A stretch of 64,000 nt of DNA from assembly GCA_022827095.1 (NCBI GenBank), contig JAJDTP010000021.1, positions 62,001 through 126,000 of the forward strand, in the 5' to 3' direction. A program made the position numbers and the translations under genes. Origin of the DNA: Dehalococcoidia bacterium. Its GTDB lineage: Bacteria; Chloroflexota; Dehalococcoidia; Lucifugimonadales; UBA3495. Below, piece by piece: positions 52,866 through 62,028 of the stretch. The notes beneath the pieces are model-generated. The model did no database searches, was not told the DNA's origin, and worked only from the letters and a program-made list of their open reading frames with translations. How positions within the stretch are numbered: the first letter of the stretch is position 1; the number at the start of each line of letters is the position of its first letter.

Positions 52866-54095
52866 TTACCACTCCGCCGGCAGGCTCACCACGCCGCGGA
52901 TATTCAGCAGGTTGTGGTATTCCAGTTCGTCGGGATCACTGGCAAACTTGAAAGGCGGGAACTTCCGGGTCAACGCCCGGAACGCCTCCTGTCCCTCCAG
53001 ACGCGCCAGGTTTGCCCCCAGGCAGTGGTGGATGCCGCCGCCGAAAGCCACGTGCGGGTTCGGGTAGCGGGTGATGTCCAGGTCTTCGGGATTCTCGAAC
53101 GCCATCGGGTCCCGATTGGCGGAGTTGATAATCGCCATCACCTTTTCGCCTTCCCGGATCTTCTGGCCACCCAGCTCAATATCCTCCAGCGCGATGCGCG
53201 GCGCGCGCTTCACCGGCGAGTCGTACCGTAACAACTCCTCCGTAGCCCGAACCAGCAGGCTGTCGTCCTCCTTGAGCATGTTCCATTGCTCGGGGTTCTT
53301 CATCAGCGCCATGGTGCCGTTGCCCACGAGGTTGATGGTGGTCTGGTGACCGGCGATCAGCAGCAGCAGGGTGTTGCCCAGCACCTCCTCCCGGCTCAAC
53401 GCCCCCTCGCGCTCGCCGATGGCAAGCACGGACAGCAGGTCGTCAGAGGGTTCGCCGACGCGGGCCTCCACCAGGGGGTTCACATAATCGTTCAGCGTGG
53501 TGATGGCTTCGTGCACCCGGGTGTGTCGGTCTGGAGATTCCTGATCCAACGACAATAGCTGCCGCGACAGCGTCCTGATGAACTCGCGGTCCTCGGCGGG
53601 CATGCCCAGCCAGTTGGCGATCACCAGTACCGGCATGGCGTTGGCGAAGTCCTTGAGGACGTCCATGTCCCCGCTTTCAGGATCGAAATCTTTCAGCAGG
53701 TCCTGGATGATCCCCTGCACCATCGCCCGGAACCGGTTGTCGATGTACTTCGGGTTGAACACCGGGTGAACGGTGCGGCGCATCCGCAGGTGATCAGGCC
53801 GGTCGCGCCGGATGAACCAGTTGTTCATGTAGTCCAGGTTGTACTTGTACTTCGAAAAGTCCTCTTCCGAAATCGGCGGGCTGGGCGGTTTCTCGTCCCG
53901 CAGAAACACCTCGGACGAGAAATACTCCGGATGCCGCAGCGCCCACACCACCGCCTGGTAGGAAGTGAGCACCCAGGTGTCGAACTTGGCGTTCCAGTAC
54001 ACCGGCGCCTCTTCCCGCAACATCGCGTAGTAGGGATAAGGGTTCCGCAGGTTCTCCGGCGAAAGCAATTCATCGTGGACTCGGTCTTTGAGCAT
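52866..54095 (-). CDS. Cytochrome P450
   Basis: A 409-residue soluble bacterial P450. The I-helix has LLLIAGHQTTINLVGNG, the ExxR motif is EELLRYDSPV, and the heme loop is FGGGIHHCLGANLAR with the axial Cys. ATG 54095 is preferred over the longer frame: GAGG lies about 9 bp upstream. No ferredoxin or reductase gene is adjacent, so electron partners are elsewhere. Substrate unknown. Confidence 0.94.
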   Translation of the reverse strand: MLKDRVHDELLSPENLRNPYPYYAMLREEAPVYWNAKFDTWVLTSYQAVVWALRHPEYFSSEVFLRDEKPPSPPISEEDFSKYKYNLDYMNNWFIRRDRPDHLRMRRTVHPVFNPKYIDNRFRAMVQGIIQDLLKDFDPESGDMDVLKDFANAMPVLVIANWLGMPAEDREFIRTLSRQLLSLDQESPDRHTRVHEAITTLNDYVNPLVEARVGEPSDDLLSVLAIGEREGALSREEVLGNTLLLLIAGHQTTINLVGNGTMALMKNPEQWNMLKEDDSLLVRATEELLRYDSPVKRAPRIALEDIELGGQKIREGEKVMAIINSANRDPMAFENPEDLDITRYPNPHVAFGGGIHHCLGANLARLEGQEAFRALTRKFPPFKFASDPDELEYHNLLNIRGVVSLPAEW

Positions 54096-54165
54096 GGGTA
54101 GCGCCTCGCAACTGAGTGTCAAACGGCTAGGTGTCCGTCAATTTAGCCACTGGGCGATTGGGATG

Positions 54166-54807
54166 TCAACTTGAACGCGAACGCCGCAGGACGCGCACGT
54201 TCCACCACGCAATCAGCGGCGTGATCACCACCGTGGGCAGTATCCAGGGCACCCACACCGGCTCCATGTTGACGTTAACCACGGTCACCGCCGTGATGGT
54301 CGCGATGGTTCCGGCCATCATGTTGGTGAGGTGCCGCGAAACCCGCCGCGCTCCACCAGGCTGGGTGCGGTGAAACCGAGCGTCGGCCAAACCCAGCGCG
54401 ATGGCGATACCGCCAAAAACCATCAGGGTTACCCATTGCGAACTTCCGCCCAGCGCGACCACCACCGCGTAACCCCACATCGTCAAACCGGTGATCCCGA
54501 TGGCCGCGACCGCGAGCCAGTCCACCGGATGCGGGCGTCTGTGCCGGTTGCGCGCGAACCGCCAACCAGCGAAAACCAGGTAGAAGCTGAACAACGCGAT
54601 CAGAAAAAGGAACGTGCTGCCGCCCCAAAAGGCCAGCGGCACCGCCGTCAGAAACACCACGGTCATCCCGATCGCGTACACCCGCCCGGCCAGCACGTGC
54701 CAACGTCCGCCCTTGGCTGTCACCAGGGCGAGCGCGGCGGTCGCTAACGAAATCGTCCCGGCGCCGATGTGGACGACGAGGAGCGCCGGGGCGATTATGT
54801 CGGACAT
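54166..54807 (-). CDS. DUF2306-like membrane protein
   Basis: A 213-residue protein with six or so hydrophobic helices; the N-terminal VVHIGAGTISLATAALALVTAKGGRWHVLAGRVYAIGM matches the DUF2306 start (HIGxGTIALxxG, KGGxxHxxxGRVY). Function unknown. Its start lies 13 bases inside the end of the nuclease-HEPN gene, so it may share a transcript with the RusA module. Confidence 0.8.
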   Translation of the reverse strand: MSDIIAPALLVVHIGAGTISLATAALALVTAKGGRWHVLAGRVYAIGMTVVFLTAVPLAFWGGSTFLFLIALFSFYLVFAGWRFARNRHRRPHPVDWLAVAAIGITGLTMWGYAVVVALGGSSQWVTLMVFGGIAIALGLADARFHRTQPGGARRVSRHLTNMMAGTIATITAVTVVNVNMEPVWVPWILPTVVITPLIAWWNVRVLRRSRSS

Positions 54808-55484
54808 TCAACGACGCCGGCGCACTCGATCCATTCATGATATTCGCGCAGCAAGGATCTAACTTTTGCAGTCAGTTCGGCAACTAACTCGCCAGTGAAA
54901 TCTCTTACGTCAAAGCCGTGGGCGATCGCGTTCCGGTATTCCATTATTTTGAATAGGTGGCGGTAATCACTCCGGTCGATGGCACCATGGGCAACAGCCA
55001 TGCCGAGGGTATAGGCCGGATTGGTGGCTCGTTCGACGGCAATACCCTCTGCTTTCACCATCATTCTGACGGTAGCTTCGGCGGCGGTCCAAGCTAGCAG
55101 AAAAGCCGCCTCGTTTAGCCCGGCGTCAAGAGCCGTTTCGGCTTGGGACAACCTGTCCAGGATGCCTACCTCATCAAGGGACGGGGCTTTTTCCACCGCG
55201 TCCAGCCTTTCCGGTTCACCTACTAGCTGGAGAACGAATCTCCAACCGGGTCGGGAATTGATGATGCGCTCGAATTCCTGGAGGCCCGGGTTGGCCGCCA
55301 GCGACGGCCGCGTTTTCACCTCCACAACCTTGATTTCGTAGCCGTCTTTGACCACCATATCGGCACAAAAACCGGGCAGGAAATCAAGCGGCACCTGGCG
55401 TAAAACCTGACAACCCTTGGCAAGATACTCAGCCGCTATGAAATCCGCATGCTGCTTTTCGATGACAGCCAATTCGCCATTCAT
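54795..55484 (-). CDS. PD-(D/E)xK nuclease-HEPN fusion (AHJR-like)
   Basis: A 229-residue protein with two parts. Residues 1-100 look like an archaeal-Holliday-junction-resolvase-like restriction fold: D42, and E55-V-K57 in VVEVKTRPSL, preceded by IAAEYLAKGCQVLRQVPLDFLPGFCADMVV. Residues about 110-215 are helical and HEPN-like with the RNase signature RNAIAH (R184, N185, H189). Fusions of a nuclease-like domain to HEPN recall toxin or defence proteins. The start overlaps the RusA stop by four bases, so the two are coupled. Domain names are from memory and need profile searches. Confidence 0.7.
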   Translation of the reverse strand: MNGELAVIEKQHADFIAAEYLAKGCQVLRQVPLDFLPGFCADMVVKDGYEIKVVEVKTRPSLAANPGLQEFERIINSRPGWRFVLQLVGEPERLDAVEKAPSLDEVGILDRLSQAETALDAGLNEAAFLLAWTAAEATVRMMVKAEGIAVERATNPAYTLGMAVAHGAIDRSDYRHLFKIMEYRNAIAHGFDVRDFTGELVAELTAKVRSLLREYHEWIECAGVVECPT

Positions 55485-55885
55485 AACGGGTCTCCCAAGG
55501 TTGGAGCGTCAACTATACGAACGTAAGTAAACTGGTTGTAGATACGAAGAAATTTGTCAAAAGTCGGCGACGGCCTTGTGGCGCGCAGAGAACCGTTCCA
55601 GTTCCGCACACGACAAAGCAGGTCAGTCACCTGGCTGTCGTCACAATAAACCAGTCCTTTCAGAGCGTCCAGAATGGGCTTAGGAATATTATCAACGTCT
55701 AAGGGTGTAGTGTCAAAAACATAAACAACGCTGATCATTACCGGGCCAGCGACGGGCGGCGAGCCGTCCCAACGGCGTTCGGCCGTGCTCCGTACGTCAC
55801 TGCTCCACTGTCGTAATCGCGCGCGGCGGCGTGTTTGCTGCGACACTGGTGACCCTTCCAGTGCGAATTCAAAAGGCAATACCAT
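55481..55885 (-). CDS. RusA-family Holliday junction resolvase
   Basis: A 134-residue nuclease of the RusA family: EFALEGSPVSQQTRRRARLRQWSSDV at the N-terminus and the Asp cluster DVDNIPKPILDALKGLVYCDDSQV (D63, D65, N66, K69, D73, D82-D83). RusA resolves Holliday junctions and is usually phage-encoded. Here it sits alone with the nuclease-HEPN gene and no phage genes are near. Start ATG 55885 fits the family N-terminus. Confidence 0.85.
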   Translation of the reverse strand: MVLPFEFALEGSPVSQQTRRRARLRQWSSDVRSTAERRWDGSPPVAGPVMISVVYVFDTTPLDVDNIPKPILDALKGLVYCDDSQVTDLLCRVRNWNGSLRATRPSPTFDKFLRIYNQFTYVRIVDAPTLGDPL

Positions 55886-55894
55886 TCCGTAGCG

Positions 55895-57130
55895 TCACAC
55901 CAGCGCTCCGGCGTCGTGTAGTTCCCGGTACTCCTCCGCGCTGAGTCCCACGATCTCCCGCAGCGCGTGCTCCGTATCCTGCCCCAGCAGCGGCGCGGGG
56001 CGATCCAGTCTTCCCGGCGTCAGCGAAAGCTGCGTCTCAGTGTAGTCCGTCGCGTACGGGCCCATCTCCGGGTGGTCCAGCCAGGTGAAATGCTCACGAT
56101 GGCGTAACTGAGGATCCTCGAACAGGTCGCGCGTATCGTTGACCACGCCGGCAGGGACTCCAACCGCCTGCAGGCGACGCATCAACTCGTGGCGGTCGTA
56201 GCTAATCGTCCAATTCGCGATTATCCCGTCCAGCTTGTCCTCGTGTGCTTTGCGTACCCGGAACGTGCGAAACTCGCCCGACGTGATATCGGTTATCCCA
56301 TCCGACGCAATTTCGTCGCGCAACGCCTCCCATTGAGCATCATCAAACGCGGCAATGGCAATCCAGCGGTCGGCCTCGCCGTTGCCATCGGGCACGCACG
56401 GGTAAGCGCCGTGGGGAGATGCCGACGGATGCCGGTTCCCAACCAACTCCGGTTCGCGGCCGTTAACTCCGGCGTCCAGCAGCATCGGCCCGCCGAAGTG
56501 AAGGCTGGTCTCCAGTTGGGACATATCCAGATGCGTCCCCCGGCCGGTGGCCCGCTGCCGGTCCACTGCGGCCAGTATCGCCGACACCGCGAATTTGGGG
56601 CACACGAAATCGGTGTAGGCGCCATATGGATTAACCGGCCCGCGGTCCGGCCAGCCGATTATGTTGGTGTAACCGGCCAGCGACGACAGCACCGCGCCGA
56701 ACCCGGGCTGCGTTTGCATCGGGCCGCCGCGCCCCAGCATCGACGCGCTGAACAACACGATGCGCGGGTTCACCCGGCTCAGTTCGTCGTAGCCCAGCCC
56801 CCAACGCTCCAGCGTGCCGGGCGTGAAATTCTCGGTAACGACGTCGGCCCATTCGGCGATGCGCAGGATGAGTTCCGGCGCTTGCGGGTGGCTCATGTCG
56901 ATGGACAGGCCGTACTTGTTGGCGTTGTAGTTGGCGAAATAACCGGAACGGTTGACCCCTGACTCACCGCCGGCGAAGGGCCCGGCACGCCGCAGCGTCT
57001 CCGGCCGCTTGGCCGACTCCACCCGCAACACCGTCGCGCCATACTCCGAAAGGTACTTGGTGGTCATTGGTCCCACCGCCACCCAGCAGAAATCCAGGAC
57101 CTTCAACCCTTCCAGCGGCAAACCGGCCAT
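55895..57130 (-). CDS. Class III CoA-transferase
   Basis: A 411-residue family III (CaiB/Frc-like) CoA-transferase: LPLEGLKVLDFCWVAVGPMTTKYL, ADVVTENFTPGTLERWG, and the catalytic Asp in PYGAYTDFV. The C-terminus has HREHFTWLDHPEMGP. It transfers CoA between organic acids. The next gene upstream, on the same strand, is another member, separated by a palindromic element. Confidence 0.9.
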   Translation of the reverse strand: MAGLPLEGLKVLDFCWVAVGPMTTKYLSEYGATVLRVESAKRPETLRRAGPFAGGESGVNRSGYFANYNANKYGLSIDMSHPQAPELILRIAEWADVVTENFTPGTLERWGLGYDELSRVNPRIVLFSASMLGRGGPMQTQPGFGAVLSSLAGYTNIIGWPDRGPVNPYGAYTDFVCPKFAVSAILAAVDRQRATGRGTHLDMSQLETSLHFGGPMLLDAGVNGREPELVGNRHPSASPHGAYPCVPDGNGEADRWIAIAAFDDAQWEALRDEIASDGITDITSGEFRTFRVRKAHEDKLDGIIANWTISYDRHELMRRLQAVGVPAGVVNDTRDLFEDPQLRHREHFTWLDHPEMGPYATDYTETQLSLTPGRLDRPAPLLGQDTEHALREIVGLSAEEYRELHDAGALV

Positions 57131-57154
57131 TGACTCAACTCCGCAACTACATTC

Positions 57155-57224
57155 TTTACCGGGATATACAGGACGGGAATGTCTATCCTGTCCATCCTAT
57201 GTATCCTGTGCATCCCGGTAAAAC
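57155..57224. repeat. Palindromic ATCCTGTCCATCC element between two CoA-transferase genes
   Basis: TTTACCGGGATATACAGGA at the left pairs with the complement of ATCCTGTGCATCCCGGTAAA at the right. The centre holds ATCCTGTCCATCC. It could fold into a hairpin. Related, less complete copies lie at 170, 51175 and 63698. Confidence 0.6.
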
Positions 57225-57225
57225 G

Positions 57226-58497
57226 TTAGATAACCCCAAGTTCGGTGAGCCGCGCCAAGTCCCGTCCATTCAGACCTAATTCCCCGCCAAGAACCTCTCG
57301 GTTGTGCTCACCTATTCGAGGCGCTCGTTGGCGTATCCCCACCCGCGACGGATCCTGAAGGTCCTTCACGAAATGGCCCGGATACGTCACGGTCTCACCG
57401 ATGTCCTCGTGCTCGACCCGGTCGTAGTAGTCCCGCGCCGCCAACTGTCGGTGCGCCAGGATGTCACTGGGCGTCGCCACCGGGAACAGCAGGATGCGCC
57501 GTTCCAGCGCGCCCTCCGCCAGCTCGTTGCGTGTGTGGGTCATGAAGAATGGCGCCACCGCGGCCACCGTCTGCTCCATGATCTCGGCGCGAGCCGTCCC
57601 GTAGCCCAGCTCCTCCCAGTTGACCGCCTCCAACTCGGGGCTGCCCATTCCTTCTTCGGCCATCCAGGCCAGCATGGAGCGCACGCTGCGGGCCGCGCCG
57701 GCAGTCCCGCCGCCCGGCTGGAAGTTCACGTAACCGTCCTTGCACGGCCAGTTGATCCGCGTGAACGTGCCTCCTGCAGATTCCCGGTAAGCCCCCATGC
57801 GGCGCAATATAGTCTGCTCCAGGTCCCAGTACTGCGGCGCGTGGGCCAGCGTCCGCGCCACCGCCTGCTGACAGGACACGTCCACGTGCTGACCCTCACC
57901 CGTGAGTTGTCGGTGCGTGTGGGCGATCATCGCTCCCGCCGCTCCGGCCGCGCTCCCGTGCTGGTAGAACTGGGGCATGCTGACCCGCAACGGCGGCCGG
58001 TCCCCGTCCCCGGTCAGGTGCATGAACCCGCCCAGCGCCATACCGACGATGTCGGACGCCGCGTAGTCCGCGTACGGCCCGTCCTGTCCGAAGGCCGTAA
58101 TGGACACCATCACCAGTCGCGGGTTTAGCTCGCTCAAATCCGAGTAACCAAACCCCAAAGACGCCATGTGCCCCGGATCTGCCGACTCGATTAGAAAGTC
58201 GGCCTGGCCCACCAGCCGCCGGAACAGCGCCGCGCCGTCCGTCTTGCTGAAATCCAGCGTGACGCCCCGCTTGTTGGCGCAATACGCCCACCAGAAAAGG
58301 CTGCGTTCCGCCCCCGGTTCATCCTTGTAGAACGGACCAATCCTGCGGGCGGGGCTGCCACCCGGCGGTTCCACCTGGACGACATCAGCGCCCAGGTCGG
58401 CCAGCATCTTGCCACAAAGCAACCCGCGCCCGTCGGTAAGGTCGAGGACGCGGTAAGGAGCGAGGAGACCGGGGCCGTATTCGGAGTCAGGGATCAT
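57226..58497 (-). CDS. Class III CoA-transferase, second
   Basis: A 423-residue family III CoA-transferase: GLLAPYRVLDLTDGRGLLCGKMLADLGADVVQVEPPGG, RLVMVSITAFGQDGPYADYAASD with the catalytic Asp region, and a C-terminal QRAPRIGEHNREVL. It shares only the fold with its neighbour. The start overlaps the stop of the small membrane protein gene by four bases. Confidence 0.9.
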   Translation of the reverse strand: MIPDSEYGPGLLAPYRVLDLTDGRGLLCGKMLADLGADVVQVEPPGGSPARRIGPFYKDEPGAERSLFWWAYCANKRGVTLDFSKTDGAALFRRLVGQADFLIESADPGHMASLGFGYSDLSELNPRLVMVSITAFGQDGPYADYAASDIVGMALGGFMHLTGDGDRPPLRVSMPQFYQHGSAAGAAGAMIAHTHRQLTGEGQHVDVSCQQAVARTLAHAPQYWDLEQTILRRMGAYRESAGGTFTRINWPCKDGYVNFQPGGGTAGAARSVRSMLAWMAEEGMGSPELEAVNWEELGYGTARAEIMEQTVAAVAPFFMTHTRNELAEGALERRILLFPVATPSDILAHRQLAARDYYDRVEHEDIGETVTYPGHFVKDLQDPSRVGIRQRAPRIGEHNREVLGGELGLNGRDLARLTELGVI

Positions 58498-58775
58498 TGC
58501 GCCGGCAACGGTTGGTTGGGATTGGCCCCGGTGGGTTCCATTCCGGGCGGTATGGTAAACACGGCATTTCCATCGGCGTCGTGGGTGTGGTTGGCCAAAG
58601 AGTACAGGAGCTGCTGATTGCCTCGGTGCATTTCTTCGCGCAACTCTTCTATCTGCACGGACAAATTCTCTACCTGGTTGGACAGTTTGCCCAACTGGTA
58701 AATGCCAGTGGCCGCAGCGATTAGCATCATCACCACGGCCACGGCAGCCGTGACATTTCCGGCGTTCACTTTCAT
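58494..58775 (-). CDS. Small membrane protein with coiled coil
   Basis: A 93-residue protein with one N-terminal transmembrane helix (AAVAVVMMLIAAATGIYQL, about residues 10-28), a heptad-like coiled coil (LSNQVENLSVQIEELREEMHRGNQQLL) and a polar tail. It overlaps the CoA-transferase gene by four bases. Function unknown. Confidence 0.6.
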   Translation of the reverse strand: MKVNAGNVTAAVAVVMMLIAAATGIYQLGKLSNQVENLSVQIEELREEMHRGNQQLLYSLANHTHDADGNAVFTIPPGMEPTGANPNQPLPAQ

Positions 58776-58861
58776 AGTCGCTACTCTAACGCGGCGCAGC
58801 TGAGGCCAGACCCAACCGCGGACCGTACATCAATCTTATCAGATTGACCCAACGCAGCTAC

Positions 58862-59425
58862 CTAATCCTCCGGCGCCAGCAGGGACGGCGGCGCGGCGTC
58901 CAGAATATCGGCGATCAGGCGCGCGATGTCCGGCGGGCTGAAAACGGTTCCCGCCATGGGAGAAGGATCGTCCCGCCACATGTCGTCCAGGCAATTCGCC
59001 AATGCAAACAGATGCCATTCCGGTTCTTCGGGCAGGTCCGCAATGGTGTTGTGGGCGAGGAGCGCGGCCATTCTTTCCGGATTGCGCGAAGCGCTCTTGG
59101 CCGCCTGCGCGGCGACCAGTATCCGGCCGCGGATGCGCTCGGCCAGATCATCGCGATCGAAGGATCCCGCTCCGTCCCGCAGTCCATAGCACGCCATCAT
59201 CACCGCCGGCTCAATGTCAGCTTCGTATTCGGCAGCCTGCGCCACCAAGTCGCTGAGCGGCCAATGGTCCGTCGCCAGCATATGCCCCACCTCCCAGGCA
59301 TCCTGGCATTCGTGAACGCCGCCCTGTGGCTTCGGCACTCGGAAGCAGTCCGGGCCGCGCAGCCATTCCGACCAGACGCGCCGGTTGTGCGCCCGGTCGG
59401 TTTCGCTGAGCGCCGGCGTCGACAT
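58862..59425 (-). CDS. Hypothetical protein upstream-coupled to the cyclase gene
   Basis: A 187-residue soluble protein with helical segments (LSDLVAQAAEYEADIEPAVMMACYGL, MAALLAHNTIADLPEEPEW). No motif I recognise. The cyclase-family gene ends four bases ahead of its start on the same strand, so they are likely one operon and may work in the same pathway. Confidence 0.6.
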   Translation of the reverse strand: MSTPALSETDRAHNRRVWSEWLRGPDCFRVPKPQGGVHECQDAWEVGHMLATDHWPLSDLVAQAAEYEADIEPAVMMACYGLRDGAGSFDRDDLAERIRGRILVAAQAAKSASRNPERMAALLAHNTIADLPEEPEWHLFALANCLDDMWRDDPSPMAGTVFSPPDIARLIADILDAAPPSLLAPED

Positions 59426-59428
59426 CGC

Positions 59429-60364
59429 CTAGAAAGTTGCCAGCGGGTTCACCGGCGACCCGGTGGCGTTGTGCCAGCGCAGCGGCGCGACGGTGAACAT
59501 AAAGTCCCAGCGGTTGAGCCGCCGGCACACCGGCGCGACTTCGTCGAAATTCGCCGCGTCGATCAGCCACAGACCCATTCCGACGATGCCAACCTTGTGG
59601 ATCGGCAGCCCGATATACGGATACTCACCGGGCGCAACGTCCCAGGATGCGTCGCACGCTGCGATGGACACGCCGCGCTCGCGCAGCCAGGGCAACGTCT
59701 CCGCGTGCAGACCCGGACGTCCTTCCGCCGCCGTCGGTGGGCCCACCTCCTGGCGACGCTTGTACCAGCCCAGCCGTATGCACAGCGCGTCCCCTTCGGT
59801 TACCCGAACCCCCTGCGCCTCCTCGGCGGCCTCCAGGTCGGCGGTGAACACCGGCTCGTTGGCGTCAAGCCAATCCCTGCCCTTCACGCCGGCGATATCC
59901 AGCAGCACTCCACGCGTCACGACCCCGTTCTTTACGGCATCAACGGCCCCTGCTCCCGCCTTGTTGGCGTTGTTGATCAGGCCCGCGTCCTTGCCGTTGT
60001 ACATCTTGCCGTTCCAGAACTGGTGGCACAGGCTGTCCAGGTGCGTGACCGTGAGCCCGTGGAACGACACGCCCAGGAAGTCGCTGGCGCCGCCGCCCCC
60101 CTCCGATGGCGCCGACTCGCCGGTGGACACCATGTAGTGCAGGGGCGGGATGCTGGTTACGTCCGGCGCCATCTCCGGCACCAGCAGGCGCGAGCACGTG
60201 ACGCTGATGCCCTCCCGCACCAGTCCGGCCGCCTCCTTCCGCTTGGCATCCGTGATCAGGTTCAGCGTGCCCAGTTCGTCGTCATCGCCCCAGCGCCCCC
60301 AGTTGCTCAGCGAATCAAACCAGCCCAGTATTTGTTCCTCCGTGGGAATCGTCGGTGTGGTCAT
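59429..60364 (-). CDS. Cyclase-family (kynurenine formamidase-like) hydrolase
   Basis: A 311-residue member of the PF04199 cyclase/formamidase family. The metal-binding motif, normally HxGTHxDxPxHF, is reduced: HGLTVTHLDSLCHQFWNGKMYN, which still holds the His/Asp/His ligands. Also GVLLDIAGVKGRDWL and ALCIRLGW fit. Starts with ATG 60364; the MTase-HNH gene starts divergently a short distance away. Substrate unknown. Confidence 0.87.
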   Translation of the reverse strand: MTTPTIPTEEQILGWFDSLSNWGRWGDDDELGTLNLITDAKRKEAAGLVREGISVTCSRLLVPEMAPDVTSIPPLHYMVSTGESAPSEGGGGASDFLGVSFHGLTVTHLDSLCHQFWNGKMYNGKDAGLINNANKAGAGAVDAVKNGVVTRGVLLDIAGVKGRDWLDANEPVFTADLEAAEEAQGVRVTEGDALCIRLGWYKRRQEVGPPTAAEGRPGLHAETLPWLRERGVSIAACDASWDVAPGEYPYIGLPIHKVGIVGMGLWLIDAANFDEVAPVCRRLNRWDFMFTVAPLRWHNATGSPVNPLATF

Positions 60365-60386
60365 GGTGGTCCCTCCGATGCGGTCA

Positions 60387-61952
60387 ATGTCTCCGTATCA
60401 CCTACCAGTTGGGGCGATTGTAGAGACCGCCACCGGGCGGGTCAACGCCGGACGCGGTGATAAAATCCGTTCCATAACCACCGCCACCGCTCCCAACTTC
60501 GCCGACCGCACCATCTGGACCGGGGACAACCTCGATATCCTGCGCGGCCTCAACTCCGCGTCGGTTGACCTGATCTACCTGGACCCGCCCTTCAACTCCA
60601 ACCGCAACTACGCCGCCCCGGTGGGCAGCGCGGCCGCCGGCGCCGCCTTCAAGGACACCTGGACCCTCTCCGATCTGGACGTGGCCTGGATGGGCCTCAT
60701 CGCCGACGAGCAGCCGGCCATGTACCAGGTTCTCCAAACCGCCGGCCTCACCCACGGCAAGGGGATGCAGTCCTACCTCTGCATGATGGCCGTGCGCCTG
60801 CTGGAAATGCGCCGAGTCCTCAAGGACACCGGCTCCATCTACCTGCACTGCGACCCCACCGCCAGCCACTATCTCAAGCTGCTGATGGACAGCATTTACG
60901 GTCAGGTCAATTTCCACAACGAGATAGTGTGGAAGCGAACATCCGGCAGGTCGGGCGCCCATGGTTTTGGCCGAGTGCACGACACAATCCTGTTCTATCG
61001 CAAGACAGACACGTTCACTTGGAACCCGCAATGGCTTCCTCTCTCGGAAGAACACATTAACCGCGCCTATCGCAATGAGGACGAACGAGGACGCTGGCAA
61101 TCGGACCAGTTGACGGCCAGCGGCTTGCGAGATGGAGAATCAGGCGAACCTTGGCGCGGCGTGGATCCCAGCAATGTCGGTCGCCACTGGGCCACGCCAA
61201 CCCAGGGGGCGATGCACTACTACATCATTGAACATGAACTGATCCCCGCTTGGCCTGACAATTACCCCGGCGTCCATGATCGTCTCGACGCATTGGACAG
61301 CGTGGGTTTGGTCCACTGGCCCAATGATGGGAACGGAATGCCCCGCCTTAAACGGTATCTTGACGCGGCGAAAGGCACAGCGGTTGAGGACATCATTGCC
61401 GACATCGCCCCGGTGGGCGCCCATGCTCGTGAACGCATCGGCTACCCCACGCAGAAACCCCTCGCCCTGCTGGAGCGCATCATCCGTGCGTCGTCCAACG
61501 AGGACGACGTGGCGCTGGACCCCTTCTGCGGCTGCGCCACCGCCTGCGTCGCCGCCGAGAACCTGGGCCGCCGCTGGATTGGCATCGACATCTCTCCCAA
61601 AGCCGTCGAACTGGTCAACATGCGCCTCCAGCAGACCATGGGCGAGCTGTTCCACAACCGACTGGTCACCGCTCGCACCGACATCCCCCGCCGCACCGAC
61701 ATCGACGCGCCCATCCCCTACCGACAGAACAAGCACGTCCTCTTCGGCCAGCAGGAAGGCCGCTGCAACGGCTGCCGCAGCGAGTTCCCCTTCCGCATCC
61801 TGGAGGTCGACCACGTCATCCCCCGCTCCCACGGCGGCGGCGACCACCTCGAAAACCTCCAACTCCTCTGCGCCCACTGCAACCGCGTCAAGGGCGATCG
61901 CCCCCAGGAATACCTGGTAGCCCGCCTCCGCGAAATGGGCATGGCCGCGTAA
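60387..61952 (+). CDS. DNA methyltransferase-HNH nuclease fusion
   Basis: A roughly 521-residue fusion (start uncertain; the frame opens at 60150 through the cyclase gene). Motif IV DPPF lies at 66-69 in DLIYLDPPFNSN, and motif I DPFCGCATACVAAENLGRRWIGIDIS at about 378-403. Motif order IV then I marks a beta-class N6-adenine or N4-cytosine MTase. The C-terminus is an HNH endonuclease: Cys460-x2-Cys463, VDHVIPRSHGG (Asp-His 475-476), and CAHC at 495-498. One polypeptide with both activities would be a compact restriction-modification enzyme, or nuclease and MTase acting separately. Confidence 0.85.
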   Translation: MSPYHLPVGAIVETATGRVNAGRGDKIRSITTATAPNFADRTIWTGDNLDILRGLNSASVDLIYLDPPFNSNRNYAAPVGSAAAGAAFKDTWTLSDLDVAWMGLIADEQPAMYQVLQTAGLTHGKGMQSYLCMMAVRLLEMRRVLKDTGSIYLHCDPTASHYLKLLMDSIYGQVNFHNEIVWKRTSGRSGAHGFGRVHDTILFYRKTDTFTWNPQWLPLSEEHINRAYRNEDERGRWQSDQLTASGLRDGESGEPWRGVDPSNVGRHWATPTQGAMHYYIIEHELIPAWPDNYPGVHDRLDALDSVGLVHWPNDGNGMPRLKRYLDAAKGTAVEDIIADIAPVGAHARERIGYPTQKPLALLERIIRASSNEDDVALDPFCGCATACVAAENLGRRWIGIDISPKAVELVNMRLQQTMGELFHNRLVTARTDIPRRTDIDAPIPYRQNKHVLFGQQEGRCNGCRSEFPFRILEVDHVIPRSHGGGDHLENLQLLCAHCNRVKGDRPQEYLVARLREMGMAA

Positions 61953-62028
61953 GTACATCCCAATCACCGTGTGATCTTCAAGGGGGACAGGGTACCGGAT
62001 ACCAACTACGGACGGGGGAAATATCACC

